Source: an uncultured Collinsella sp. (GTDB taxonomy: Bacteria > Actinomycetota > Coriobacteriia > Coriobacteriales > Coriobacteriaceae). From it: a DNA stretch of 29,332 nt. Each line of letters opens with the position of its first letter. The first letter of the stretch is position 1. The notes under the pieces are model-generated. The model worked only from the letters and a program-made list of their open reading frames with translations, was not told the DNA's origin and did no database searches. Positions 8,549 through 15,110 of this stretch are shown here, in pieces. The translations under genes were made by a program, and so were the position numbers. The stretch covers positions 1 to 29,332 of the forward strand of contig CATVZP010000017.1 in the NCBI GenBank assembly GCA_958348565.1, given 5' to 3'.

Positions 8549-10428
8549 TCACCCGCCCTCGGCATCAAGACGATCATGCGCAGCTGGCCGGGCCCGCCCT
8601 CAAGGCGATATGCCACGTTGCGCCCTTGCAAAGCGCTTTCGAGCTCTTGCGCAGCGGGCGTCTGCGAAAGATCTGCATCATCGTTGGAAAAAAGCGTGGC
8701 GCGTAGCTCGACACTGCATCGGTCATGGTCGCCCAAGTGATACATAAGCGCCGGATGGTCGGTGGTGTAGGCAAAAAACGCAAAGTCATACACGCAGTCG
8801 TACAGGGCGCTTACCGTACTGGCGTGCAACGGGCGCCGTATGGCGATAATCGAGGCGCAATCGATATCGATGGTGCGCAGGTCGCTTGCGAGCTCGTTGG
8901 CAATGAGTTGAATGCGGTCGCGATCAAAACCGCTCTCCCCGTGCTGTGCCAACGTGAGCGACCCCTTGCGCTTGCAATAGGCGACGAGCATCTTGGCGCG
9001 CTGCAGCATGCGATAACGCTCGTGCGAAAACGCCTCGTCGGTCAACGGCGGCAGCGAGCTCAGCAGGTCGTACATCCCTTCGAGCGCGCGGGCAAGCGCT
9101 TGGTCCACGTCTTGGACCAGCAAGGTCTCGGCCTCTTGATCTGCCAAATGCGTCTTAAGGTCGTAGTCGGCGGCGAGCAGTTCGTTTTGACGCTGCAGCT
9201 CCATGCGACGATGTGCCAGTTCACGGTTAAGCTCGTTGAGCTCCGACACGTCTTGGGCAAGCAGCGCCGATCCACCCAGCAGCGGAAAGGCGCGATACAT
9301 TACATCGGGATCGGACGCCACGGCAAAGGCATGAGCGCGCCCGTGCTCCTGGGTCCGCAACTCCTCGCGCACGCCTACCGGCATTGGCTTTGACACTGGC
9401 GTGGCATAGGCCTCCTGCAAGTCGCGCGTTAGAACTTTGAGGTCGAACGGCAAGGTGTCGAAGATGCCAGCTATGTCGTGATACGACGGAATGACACCGC
9501 AATCGAGACAGATTTCCATCGCCACCACGCACAGGACGCAATAGACGAGCGAAAAGTTGAGCCTCCATGCCCAGGGCACGCGCAACGCATATGAGATGGC
9601 AAAGAATGCGCCACCCAGCAGTACGAGCGCCGCCGTGCCCGAGAAACGCTGGATGCGAAAGGACGAGGACCGACCAATCAGGATAAAAAAGGCCACGAAG
9701 TCAAAGGCCGTCCACACGAGGACGGCGAAATAACCCCAGCCGTACGTGTAATCGTTGCTCCAGGTGTCGCTTGTACGGTCAAAGCGGAAGACCTGCTGGT
9801 GAAAATCGTTGGTGAGCACAAATCCGATAAGCAGGATGGCCACAATCCACAGTGCAGCGTAGTAGCGGCGACCCAAGCGGTGTTGCTCCAGGCCCGCGAG
9901 GCGCAGACCACACAACTGGTAGAGCAGTGGAATGAGCGTCATGGGCACGTAGTACAGGTACCACAGCACGGTGGCATAGAACGGCGTGAACGACTTGTAC
10001 TTGAGAATGACTTCGATCATCCACAGGGCGCAGATGGTGGCGATGGCAACAAGACGGCGGCGCAACACATAGTCCAAACAGCGCAGATAGACCGATACGC
10101 CCCAGATCGAAAATACAATTGCGGCGACAAGCAACGGGAGAGAGCTCGAATGGACGAGCGCATCCACGACCTCTTTGGACACCTCGCTATAGGCGGGCAC
10201 GACGTTAGAAAGTTTGGGGTCGGAGGCAAACAGCGCCGGCAAGACCGCCAAAAGCATGAGGAACAGTGCGGTGATGGCGCCGGCGATAGCAAAGACACGG
10301 TGACGATACGCCTGATGCGTTATGCCAACAAGGAATCGCGGCATGGCAAAGAGCGTGCCGCCCCTGGGATCCGCCACGGGAGCGGATCGGGCGGCCGCGT
10401 GGCCGATATGTCGCTCGCGGGTACCCAT
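8545..10428 (-). CDS. Multi-pass membrane protein with degenerate kinase-like tail
   Basis: A predicted 627-residue protein, first gene of the signalling operon. About eight hydrophobic helices span the N-terminal half (residues 35-325), resembling the seven-helix sensor region of some histidine kinases. A coiled coil with ELNRELAHRRMELQRQNELL follows. The C-terminal 200 residues have the length and helical look of a kinase dimerisation plus ATPase region. I find no His phosphoacceptor box, no Asn box and no glycine-rich ATP lid, so it is probably not an active kinase. ATG 10428 is the chosen start. It has no good Shine-Dalgarno sequence, but TACACT lies about 10 bases upstream, so a leaderless message is possible. 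An ATG at 10344 and the longer frame from 10515 are alternatives. Confidence 0.7.
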   Translation of the reverse strand: MGTRERHIGHAAARSAPVADPRGGTLFAMPRFLVGITHQAYRHRVFAIAGAITALFLMLLAVLPALFASDPKLSNVVPAYSEVSKEVVDALVHSSSLPLLVAAIVFSIWGVSVYLRCLDYVLRRRLVAIATICALWMIEVILKYKSFTPFYATVLWYLYYVPMTLIPLLYQLCGLRLAGLEQHRLGRRYYAALWIVAILLIGFVLTNDFHQQVFRFDRTSDTWSNDYTYGWGYFAVLVWTAFDFVAFFILIGRSSSFRIQRFSGTAALVLLGGAFFAISYALRVPWAWRLNFSLVYCVLCVVAMEICLDCGVIPSYHDIAGIFDTLPFDLKVLTRDLQEAYATPVSKPMPVGVREELRTQEHGRAHAFAVASDPDVMYRAFPLLGGSALLAQDVSELNELNRELAHRRMELQRQNELLAADYDLKTHLADQEAETLLVQDVDQALARALEGMYDLLSSLPPLTDEAFSHERYRMLQRAKMLVAYCKRKGSLTLAQHGESGFDRDRIQLIANELASDLRTIDIDCASIIAIRRPLHASTVSALYDCVYDFAFFAYTTDHPALMYHLGDHDRCSVELRATLFSNDDADLSQTPAAQELESALQGRNVAYRLEGGPGQLRMIVLMPRAGE

Positions 10429-10495
10429 AGTGCTTTTAGTGTACCGACAGTTGGGTCGAAAAAGCGGGCCACATGTCCCAAAATCCGCAGACGGC

Positions 10496-10531
10496 AAGGC
10501 GCCCGGTGAGCACATACTCGCCGGGCGCCTT
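10496..10531. terminator. Long stem-loop between divergent and convergent units
   Basis: A 15-bp stem (10496-10510 with 10517-10531, one wobble) and a six-base loop lie between the end of the GH1 gene and the start of the signalling operon. It has no T run on either strand. It shares its core CGCCCGG-GAG with the terminator stem at 1833-1868, so it may be a recurring terminator or repeat element. It is the best candidate for ending the GH1 transcript. Confidence 0.45.
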
Positions 10532-10567
10532 GGTTAGGAGGCTATGAAGTTGAGTGTCTCAGCTTCC

Positions 10568-11998
10568 TTAGGAAAGGTCCTCACCATTCGTTTCAATGAC
10601 GTGCTTGTACCAGTCGAAGCTCTTCTTCTTGGAGCGCTTGAGGGTGCCGTTGCCGGCATCGTCGCGGTCGACGTAGATAAAGCCGTAGCGCTTGGACATC
10701 TCGCCCGTGCCGGCAGACACCAGGTCAATCGGGCCCCAGGTGGTGTAGCCCAGCAGGTCAACGCCGTCCTCGGTCACCGCATCACGCATTGCGGCAATAT
10801 GCTGACGCAGGTAGTCGATACGGTAGTCGTCGTTGATGAAGCCATCCTCCTCGACAACGTCCCTGGCGCCCAGGCCGTTCTCAACCACAAACAGCGGCTT
10901 CTGATAACGGTCGTACAGGTCGTTGAGCGTAATACGGAAGCCCAGCGGATCGATGACCCAGCTCCACTGGCTCTCCTGCAGGTAGGGATTCTTGGCGCCG
11001 GCGAAGGCGTTGCCCTGGGTGCGCTCGACATCGGGGTTATCGGCACCGGCGGAGCAACGGGTGCTGTAATAACTAAAGCTGATGAAGTCGACGGTGTTGG
11101 CGGCCAGGATCTCGCGGTCCTCGTCGGTCATGCCCACATCGATACCCAGACGCTCGAGCTTCTTGACGGCATAGGCCGGGTAGTAGCCGCGGCTCTGGAC
11201 GTCGACGAAGAAGTAGTTGTCCTGATTGTCGAGCTGCGCCTGGCGCACATCGCCCGGACGGCAGCTGTAGGGGTAGTAGCTACCTGCAGCGAGCATGCAG
11301 CCAATCTTGACCTCGGGGTCGATCTCGTGGGCGATCTTGGTTGCCCAAGCGCTGGCGACGAGCTCGTTGTGGGCGGCCAGGTACTCGACGGCCTCCTTGT
11401 TCTCGCCCTCCTCAAAGACCAGTCCGGCACCCATAAACGGCAGGTGCAAGATCATATTGATCTCGTTGAAGGTAAGCCAGTACTTCACCAGGCCCTTGTA
11501 GCGGGTAAAGATCGTGGCCGCGAGGTTCTTGTAGAAGTCGATGAGCTTGCGGTTGCGCCAGCCGCCGTACTCCTTGATGAGGTGAATCGGGCAGTCGAAG
11601 TGCGTGATGGTCACGAGCGGCTCGATGCCGTGCGCCTGGCACTCGCGGAACACGTCCTCATAGAAGGCCAGGCCGGCCTCGTTGGGCTCGGTCTCGTCAC
11701 CGTTGGGGAAGATGCGGGTCCACGCCAGACTCATACGGAAGGTCTTAAAGCCCATCTCGGCAAAGAGGGCGATGTCTTCCTTGTAGTGGTGGTAGAAATC
11801 GATGCCAGTCTGCGCGGGATAGTAATAGCCGTCCTCGAAGTCGAGCATCTTGCGCTGGCCGGAGACCACCGCGTAGCGCTCGGGGCCGTGCGGAGCCACA
11901 TCCACGTTGGCCAAGCCGCGGCCGTCCACGTCGTAGGCGCCCTCGCACTGGTTAGCAGCCGTCGCGCCGCCCCACAGGAAGTCATTACGGAAAGCCAT
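10568..11998 (-). CDS. 6-phospho-beta-glucosidase, GH1
   Basis: A 476-residue glycoside hydrolase family 1 enzyme of usual length. It begins FLWGGATAANQCEGA. The acid/base is Glu179 in TFNEIN and the nucleophile Glu373 in VVENG. The phosphate-binding signature near the C-terminus (MSKRYGFIYVD, with the Lys and Tyr that hold the sugar phosphate) marks it as a 6-phospho enzyme rather than a plain beta-glucosidase. It would split phosphorylated cellobiose-like or plant beta-glucosides after PTS uptake, in the cytoplasm. No PTS gene is next to it. AAAGGA precedes ATG 11998 and a promoter lies at 12034-12062. Confidence 0.93.
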   Translation of the reverse strand: MAFRNDFLWGGATAANQCEGAYDVDGRGLANVDVAPHGPERYAVVSGQRKMLDFEDGYYYPAQTGIDFYHHYKEDIALFAEMGFKTFRMSLAWTRIFPNGDETEPNEAGLAFYEDVFRECQAHGIEPLVTITHFDCPIHLIKEYGGWRNRKLIDFYKNLAATIFTRYKGLVKYWLTFNEINMILHLPFMGAGLVFEEGENKEAVEYLAAHNELVASAWATKIAHEIDPEVKIGCMLAAGSYYPYSCRPGDVRQAQLDNQDNYFFVDVQSRGYYPAYAVKKLERLGIDVGMTDEDREILAANTVDFISFSYYSTRCSAGADNPDVERTQGNAFAGAKNPYLQESQWSWVIDPLGFRITLNDLYDRYQKPLFVVENGLGARDVVEEDGFINDDYRIDYLRQHIAAMRDAVTEDGVDLLGYTTWGPIDLVSAGTGEMSKRYGFIYVDRDDAGNGTLKRSKKKSFDWYKHVIETNGEDLS

Positions 11999-12033
11999 GC
12001 ATCGATCCTTTCATACGCTGTTGTCATAGGCTC

Positions 12034-12062
12034 AGTATCCCTACAAACAACGCGTCGCTCAA
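12034..12062 (-). promoter_or_regulatory. Promoter of the GH1 gene
   Basis: On the minus strand TTGAGC (12062-12057) and GATACT (12039-12034) are separated by exactly 17 bases, each matching the sigma-70 consensus at four of six positions. The start codon lies about 35 bases downstream. No operator palindrome was clear. Confidence 0.5.
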
Positions 12063-12140
12063 CGGCAACGACGCAGGCCGATACTTCTTTTCACGCGCGG
12101 GTGCTCGGCAGCCGCCCCGTCTGACACTTTTTGATACCCG

Positions 12141-12200
12141 CCTGCCCAAACCACCAACCACCACAAAGGGGACGGGCACCTTTGTGGTGGTTTGGGCAGG
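12141..12200. repeat. Nested inverted repeat (CCACCACAAAGG hairpin)
   Basis: A 14-bp perfect stem (12156-12169 with 12179-12192) with a nine-base loop. The right arm can instead pair with an outer left arm: 12141-12155 is the exact reverse complement of 12186-12200. Two mutually exclusive foldings are thus possible. A near copy of the inner hairpin lies at 13499-13531. Confidence 0.75.
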
Positions 12201-12320
12201 TTTGTCTCGATCTGTAACAGGTAGAGACGATTTAGCCCGCTAGATGTTACAGATCGAAACAGAAGATTCTAGTCGCAGGCGATGTCGAGGTTCTTGCCGA
12301 TGAGGTCCACGCAGCCGCCC
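12201..12320. repeat. 120-bp direct repeat, copy A
   Basis: Aligns without gaps to 13623-13742, at a constant offset of 1422 bases. By eye about 110 of 120 positions agree, with two fully identical blocks of roughly 40 bases. It contains palindrome R1 and the last codons of a DUF4867 gene on the minus strand. Together the copies bracket the ATPase gene. Confidence 0.85.
12205..12259. repeat. Palindromic repeat R1
   Basis: Left arm TCTCGATCTGTAACA (12205-12219) and right arm TGTTACAGATCGAAA (12245-12259) with a 25-base spacer. R2 and R3 (13547-13601, 13627-13681) have the same arm sequence and the same spacer length. R1 and R3 share the identical spacer. Confidence 0.85.
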
Positions 12321-12346
12321 TCTCCGGCGGGATATTTGACTGAATA
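12269..12346 (-). pseudogene. 3' remnant of a second DUF4867 gene
   Basis: On the minus strand the last 25 codons and TAG stop of a DUF4867-type gene remain. The final 11 residues, IGKNLDIACD preceded by one residue, agree with the intact gene that ends at 13691, while the preceding residues differ (AGEGGCVDL against AAEGGYVGF). Everything upstream is missing: the reading frame runs into the polypurine tract that leads the ATPase gene. The amino-acid and silent differences suggest an older paralogue or a copy from another strain rather than a fresh duplication. Confidence 0.75.
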
Positions 12347-12387
12347 GGAAAGAAAGGAAAAAATAGGAAAAAAAGGAAAGGAGACTT

Positions 12388-13494
12388 ATGACTGAAACCA
12401 TCTTCTCCCCCTCATTTGGAAATCGCCCGTCCTATCTGGTGGGGCGCGGGAACGTGATTTCGACATTCATCTCCGGTCTTGAGCAGGAGCCGGGCAATCG
12501 CGACCGAGCCATGCTCATGCTTGGACAGCGAGGCAGCGGCAAGACGGTTCTTCTGTGGGAACTTGCCGACCGCGCACGCAAGCTCGGCTTTGTTGTCGCC
12601 ACGCCCACCGTGGCCTCCGAGGATATGCTCGAGCGCATTGTTGAGAAAATCCAGGAAGCAGGCGAGCCGTACGTCAATAAACGCCGCCTTCCCAAACTCA
12701 CGAGCGGCAGTCTAAGTGTTTTTGGGTTCTCGGCAGGCCTCGAGTTCACACGAGACGTGCAGGAGACCAAGAGCTTTCAGTTCAAACTCACGCAGCTCGC
12801 GCGCAAACTGACCGAGCAGGGACACGGCACCCTCATCCTCATCGACGAGCTCCAAGCAAATTCACCCGAGATCAGACAGCTCGTCACCGCCTATCAAGAG
12901 CTCGTCGGCGAGGGACTCAACATCGCGCTCGTCATGGCGGGCCTCCCGGGAGCAGTCTCCGCGACACTCAACGACCGCGTACTGACATTTCTCAACCGCG
13001 CATGCAAAGTCACGCTCGAACCGCTTTCAGTCGGAGATGTCGATGCATATTATCAACGGGCTTTCGAAGAGCTCAACCTTGATATTCCAGGCGATCTTCG
13101 CCTCCGTGCCGCTCGTGCAACCCAAGGTTCGCCCTATATGCTGCAGCTCATCGGCTACAACATCGCCAATCGCTGCGAGGCCGGAAAACGCGTAACGCCA
13201 GAGCAAGTCGACGGAGCTATCGAAGCGTCAAAGGCCGATTTCGAAAACGATGTTTGTGAAACGACGCTCGCCGCGCTATCGGACCAAGATGTTGCGTTTC
13301 TCGCTGCAATGACCGATGACGAAGACGGCGTGTCGCGCATTTCCGATGTGGCCGAGCGCATGTCAGTCACACCCGACTATGCGCAAAAGTATCGCCGGCG
13401 CCTCATCGACGCCGGCGTAATCGAACAGGCGCGCCGCGGTTACGTGCGCTTCGCCGTACCATATATGGCTGACTACCTGCGCAGCCAACTCTAG
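12388..13494 (+). CDS. AAA/archaeal-type ATPase with winged helix
   Basis: A 368-residue P-loop ATPase. The Walker A motif is GQRGSGKT (46-53) and Walker B LILIDELQ (149-156). VMAGLPGAV follows at the position where a sensor strand is expected. The last 80 residues read as a winged helix (SRISDVAERMSVTPDYAQKYRRRLIDAG). This is the ORC/Cdc6-like or 'archaeal ATPase' (AAA_16/ATPase_2) layout, a family often found alone in accessory DNA, sometimes with toxin or nuclease partners; none is seen here. AAAGGAG lies just upstream of ATG 12388 in a polypurine tract. Its orientation is opposite to both neighbours and it sits between repeated flanks, so it is probably an inserted or recombined unit. Its client or DNA target is unknown. 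Confidence 0.85.
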   Translation: MTETIFSPSFGNRPSYLVGRGNVISTFISGLEQEPGNRDRAMLMLGQRGSGKTVLLWELADRARKLGFVVATPTVASEDMLERIVEKIQEAGEPYVNKRRLPKLTSGSLSVFGFSAGLEFTRDVQETKSFQFKLTQLARKLTEQGHGTLILIDELQANSPEIRQLVTAYQELVGEGLNIALVMAGLPGAVSATLNDRVLTFLNRACKVTLEPLSVGDVDAYYQRAFEELNLDIPGDLRLRAARATQGSPYMLQLIGYNIANRCEAGKRVTPEQVDGAIEASKADFENDVCETTLAALSDQDVAFLAAMTDDEDGVSRISDVAERMSVTPDYAQKYRRRLIDAGVIEQARRGYVRFAVPYMADYLRSQL

Positions 13495-13498
13495 GCAG

Positions 13499-13531
13499 CC
13501 ACCACAATGGGGACAGGCACCTTTGTGGTGG
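13499..13531. repeat. CCACCACAATGG hairpin, second copy
   Basis: Twelve-base arms (13499-13510 with 13520-13531) with one mismatch and a nine-base loop, starting five bases after the ATPase stop. It is a near copy of the hairpin at 12158-12190, and the similarity runs on into palindrome R2. There is no T run after it. Confidence 0.7.
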
Positions 13532-13546
13532 ATTGGGCCCGGTTTG

Positions 13547-13601
13547 TCTCGATCTGTAACAGTTGGGCCGCCAAAACCGGGCTTGGTGTTACAGATTGAG
13601 A
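13547..13601. repeat. Palindromic repeat R2
   Basis: Arms 13547-13561 and 13587-13601 match those of R1 and R3, again with a 25-base spacer, but the spacer sequence is unrelated (GTTGGGCCGCC then AAAACCGGGC). Conservation of arms and length with a changed spacer points to selection on the palindrome. Confidence 0.85.
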
Positions 13602-13622
13602 TTTTCGGGCAGCCCTCTGCAG

Positions 13623-13742
13623 TTTGTCTAAATCTGTAACAGGTAGAGACGATTTAGCCCGCTAGATGTTACAGATTGAGACGGAAGATTCTAGTCGCAG
13701 GCGATGTCGAGGTTCTTGCCGATGAAGCCTACGTAGCCGCCT
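13623..13742. repeat. 120-bp direct repeat, copy B
   Basis: Partner of 12201-12320. It includes palindrome R3 and the 3' end of the intact DUF4867 gene. Confidence 0.85.
13627..13681. repeat. Palindromic repeat R3
   Basis: Arms 13627-13641 and 13667-13681 with a 25-base spacer identical to that of R1. It ends 9 bases from the stop codon of the DUF4867 gene, the same distance as R1 from the remnant. Confidence 0.85.
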
Positions 13743-14335
13743 TCGGCTGCCTTGGGGCTGTCGGCGTGGCAGAGGACCCACTTGTCAGCCTTCCAGTAGC
13801 AGTAGCTGTCGCCAGCCGCGGGCATATCGGCCGCAGTCTCGGGGCGCGGGCCGTTGGTGCCCGCCGGCAGCGCCACCATCACCTGGAAGCCGCCGTCGTC
13901 GACCATGCACGGCGTGTAGTGGAGTGTGGTGTTGAAAACCTCGACAACCTTGCCCGCCGGCACGCGGAACGCCTTGACGCACGCGGTGTCGAGCTTGCCG
14001 TCCTCGATCTCCCAGCGATGCGCCACAAGCAGGATAAAGTCGCGTGCACCCAGGTTGAATTCGCTGGCGCGGTGATACTCCAGACAGTTGAGACGCGTGT
14101 TGTGGCCGTTGCACCAGCCGAGCTGGAAGGGACGGCCGCCAAACATGAGAAAGCCCAGTTTATCGGCATCCTTGACGTCCTCGAGCTCCGGCGCACTTGC
14201 TACGTACTTGCTGCCCTCGGGAATGGGCGTGGCAGAGAGCGCCTCGAGCACGGGCGACGTGAGCTCGGACGGAACGTTATCCCAAACGTTGCCATAGGAC
14301 TTGAACTCGGGATCAGAGACAGAGTAGATATGCAT
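13691..14335 (-). CDS. DUF4867 family protein
   Basis: A 214-residue protein that I place in the DUF4867 family from its opening MHIYSVSDPEFKSYG and its cupin-like content; the family has no proven function. The middle carries WCNGHNTRLNCLEYH and a later VFNTTLHYTPC, stretches rich in His and Cys that would suit a metal or sugar site of a cupin fold. DUF4867 genes often occur beside sugar-isomerase or tagatose-type catabolic genes, and such genes lie 1.5 kb upstream here (family knowledge plus inference). GGAGC precedes ATG 14335. A perfect palindrome at 14374-14389 lies 38 bases upstream of the start and may be an operator. Confidence 0.7.
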   Translation of the reverse strand: MHIYSVSDPEFKSYGNVWDNVPSELTSPVLEALSATPIPEGSKYVASAPELEDVKDADKLGFLMFGGRPFQLGWCNGHNTRLNCLEYHRASEFNLGARDFILLVAHRWEIEDGKLDTACVKAFRVPAGKVVEVFNTTLHYTPCMVDDGGFQVMVALPAGTNGPRPETAADMPAAGDSYCYWKADKWVLCHADSPKAAEGGYVGFIGKNLDIACD

Positions 14336-14373
14336 GTTTGCTCCTGTTCGTTTGTGTGCAGTATGAACATTCT

Positions 14374-14389
14374 AGAACAATCTTGTTCT
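14374..14389. promoter_or_regulatory. Palindrome upstream of the DUF4867 gene
   Basis: AGAACAA-TC-TTGTTCT, a perfect 7+7 inverted repeat, 38 bases before the start codon. CATACT on the minus strand just downstream could be the -10 element. It is not repeated elsewhere in the window, so its regulator is unknown. Confidence 0.5.
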
Positions 14390-14407
14390 GTTTTGAGCAC
14401 TCGGTAT

Positions 14408-14439
14408 AAAAAAGCGCTCCGAAACGGGTGGGAGCGCTT
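14408..14439 (-). terminator. Intrinsic terminator after luxS
   Basis: On the minus strand a 9-bp stem (14439-14431 with 14420-14412) is followed by a run of six T residues. It separates luxS from the DUF4867 gene. Confidence 0.85.
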
Positions 14440-14469
14440 CTAGTACAAACGCTATTCCTGCGAGGGGCC

Positions 14470-14958
14470 TTACGCCTGCTGATAGTGCAGGTGCTTCTCG
14501 TCGATATCGGCCAGGTCGCGGTCGAGGTAGCGGCGCGCGAGCCAGTTTGCCATGGGAAGGTTCTGGTCCAGGTAGTTACCGCACTCCTCGGGAGCGGCAC
14601 CGGGGACATCGCCCTCAAAGCCGGCGACAAACTCGAACAGCTCACGCACGAGCGGCAGAATCTCCTCGCTCGTCAGCTCACCAAAAACGACGAGGTAAAA
14701 GCCCGTGCGGCAGCCCATGGGGCCAAAGTAGACAATGCGGCTCGACCACTCGGCATGATTGCGGAGGAACGTCGCGCCCAGGTGCTCGATGGTGTGGCAC
14801 TCGGCCGTGTTCATGACCGGCTCCTTGTTGGGCGTGGTCAGGCGCAGGTCAAACGTGGTGACGGCGGCGCCGGTCGCCGGATCGCGGTCGATGCGGCTCA
14901 CATACACGCCGGGCTCAAGCAGCAGATGATCAACAGAAAAGCTGGCGATGCGCTCCAT
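14470..14958 (-). CDS. luxS: S-ribosylhomocysteine lyase LuxS
   Basis: A 162-residue LuxS of standard length. It splits S-ribosylhomocysteine to homocysteine and the autoinducer-2 precursor DPD in the activated methyl cycle, in the cytoplasm. The metal ligands are His55 and His59 in HTIEH and Cys126 in EECGNY. The catalytic Glu58 and Cys83 (PMGCRTGFY) are present. The ribosome site AGAGGAT precedes ATG 14958. It is transcribed alone, between a terminator and a G-rich hairpin region. Confidence 0.97.
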   Translation of the reverse strand: MERIASFSVDHLLLEPGVYVSRIDRDPATGAAVTTFDLRLTTPNKEPVMNTAECHTIEHLGATFLRNHAEWSSRIVYFGPMGCRTGFYLVVFGELTSEEILPLVRELFEFVAGFEGDVPGAAPEECGNYLDQNLPMANWLARRYLDRDLADIDEKHLHYQQA

Positions 14959-14973
14959 GGCAGATCCTCTCGG

Positions 14974-15003
14974 TAGTCAATTTGGGACGGGGCTCTTTTA
15001 GCT
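14974..15003 (+). repeat. 30-bp dispersed repeat, copy 1
   Basis: An exact reverse-complement match to 21380-21409. The copy upstream of luxS contains GGGACGGGG, which can pair with 15042-15050. Confidence 0.85.
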
Positions 15004-15022
15004 GGTTCGAATGGTCGCACCA

Positions 15023-15031
15023 ATCATACCA
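15023..15031 (-). promoter_or_regulatory. Possible extended -10 promoter of luxS
   Basis: TGGTATGAT on the minus strand fits an extended -10 element (TG-n-TATGAT). No good -35 is seen. Transcription would start near 15016, leaving a leader of about 60 bases that includes one GGGACGGGG arm. Confidence 0.4.
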
Positions 15032-15034
15032 GTC

Positions 15035-15072
15035 AAAAAAGCCCCGTCCCAAATAAGCTACCTGGGACGGGG
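15035..15072 (-). terminator. Terminator of the FGGY-kinase operon
   Basis: On the minus strand CCCCGTCCC (15072-15064) pairs with GGGACGGGG (15050-15042), followed by C and six T residues. Other GGGACGGGG arms at 14984-14992 and 15090-15098 allow competing hairpins. Confidence 0.75.
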
Positions 15073-15110
15073 ATCAATGAGTTTATAATCCCCGTCCCGG
15101 AAAAATCATG

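Larger units (their letters stand above)
12000..12387. other. Intergenic region with promoter, hairpins and gene remnant
   Basis: This 388-base stretch holds the GH1 promoter (12034-12062), a nested hairpin (12141-12200), palindrome R1 (12205-12259) and a 78-base remnant of a DUF4867 gene (12269-12346). A polypurine run (about 12346-12380) then leads into the ATPase ribosome site. No complete gene is seen. Confidence 0.7.

Noticed and set aside
10544..12124. A 526-codon + strand frame opposite the GH1 gene
   Set aside because: The minus strand encodes a complete GH1 enzyme with both catalytic Glu residues; the + frame is its antisense shadow.
12388..13494. ATPase as a transposition helper (IstB/TnsC type)
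   Set aside because: No transposase gene, no terminal inverted repeats of that type, and a winged-helix tail that fits the ORC/Cdc6-like ATPase group better.
13499..13690. Possible CRISPR-like array from repeated palindromes
   Set aside because: Only two palindromes here and one 1.3 kb away, repeats are inverted with spacers inside the hairpin, and there are no cas genes.
14980..15054. Riboswitch upstream of luxS
   Set aside because: The region is explained by GGGACGGGG hairpins; no SAM or SAH riboswitch core was recognised.
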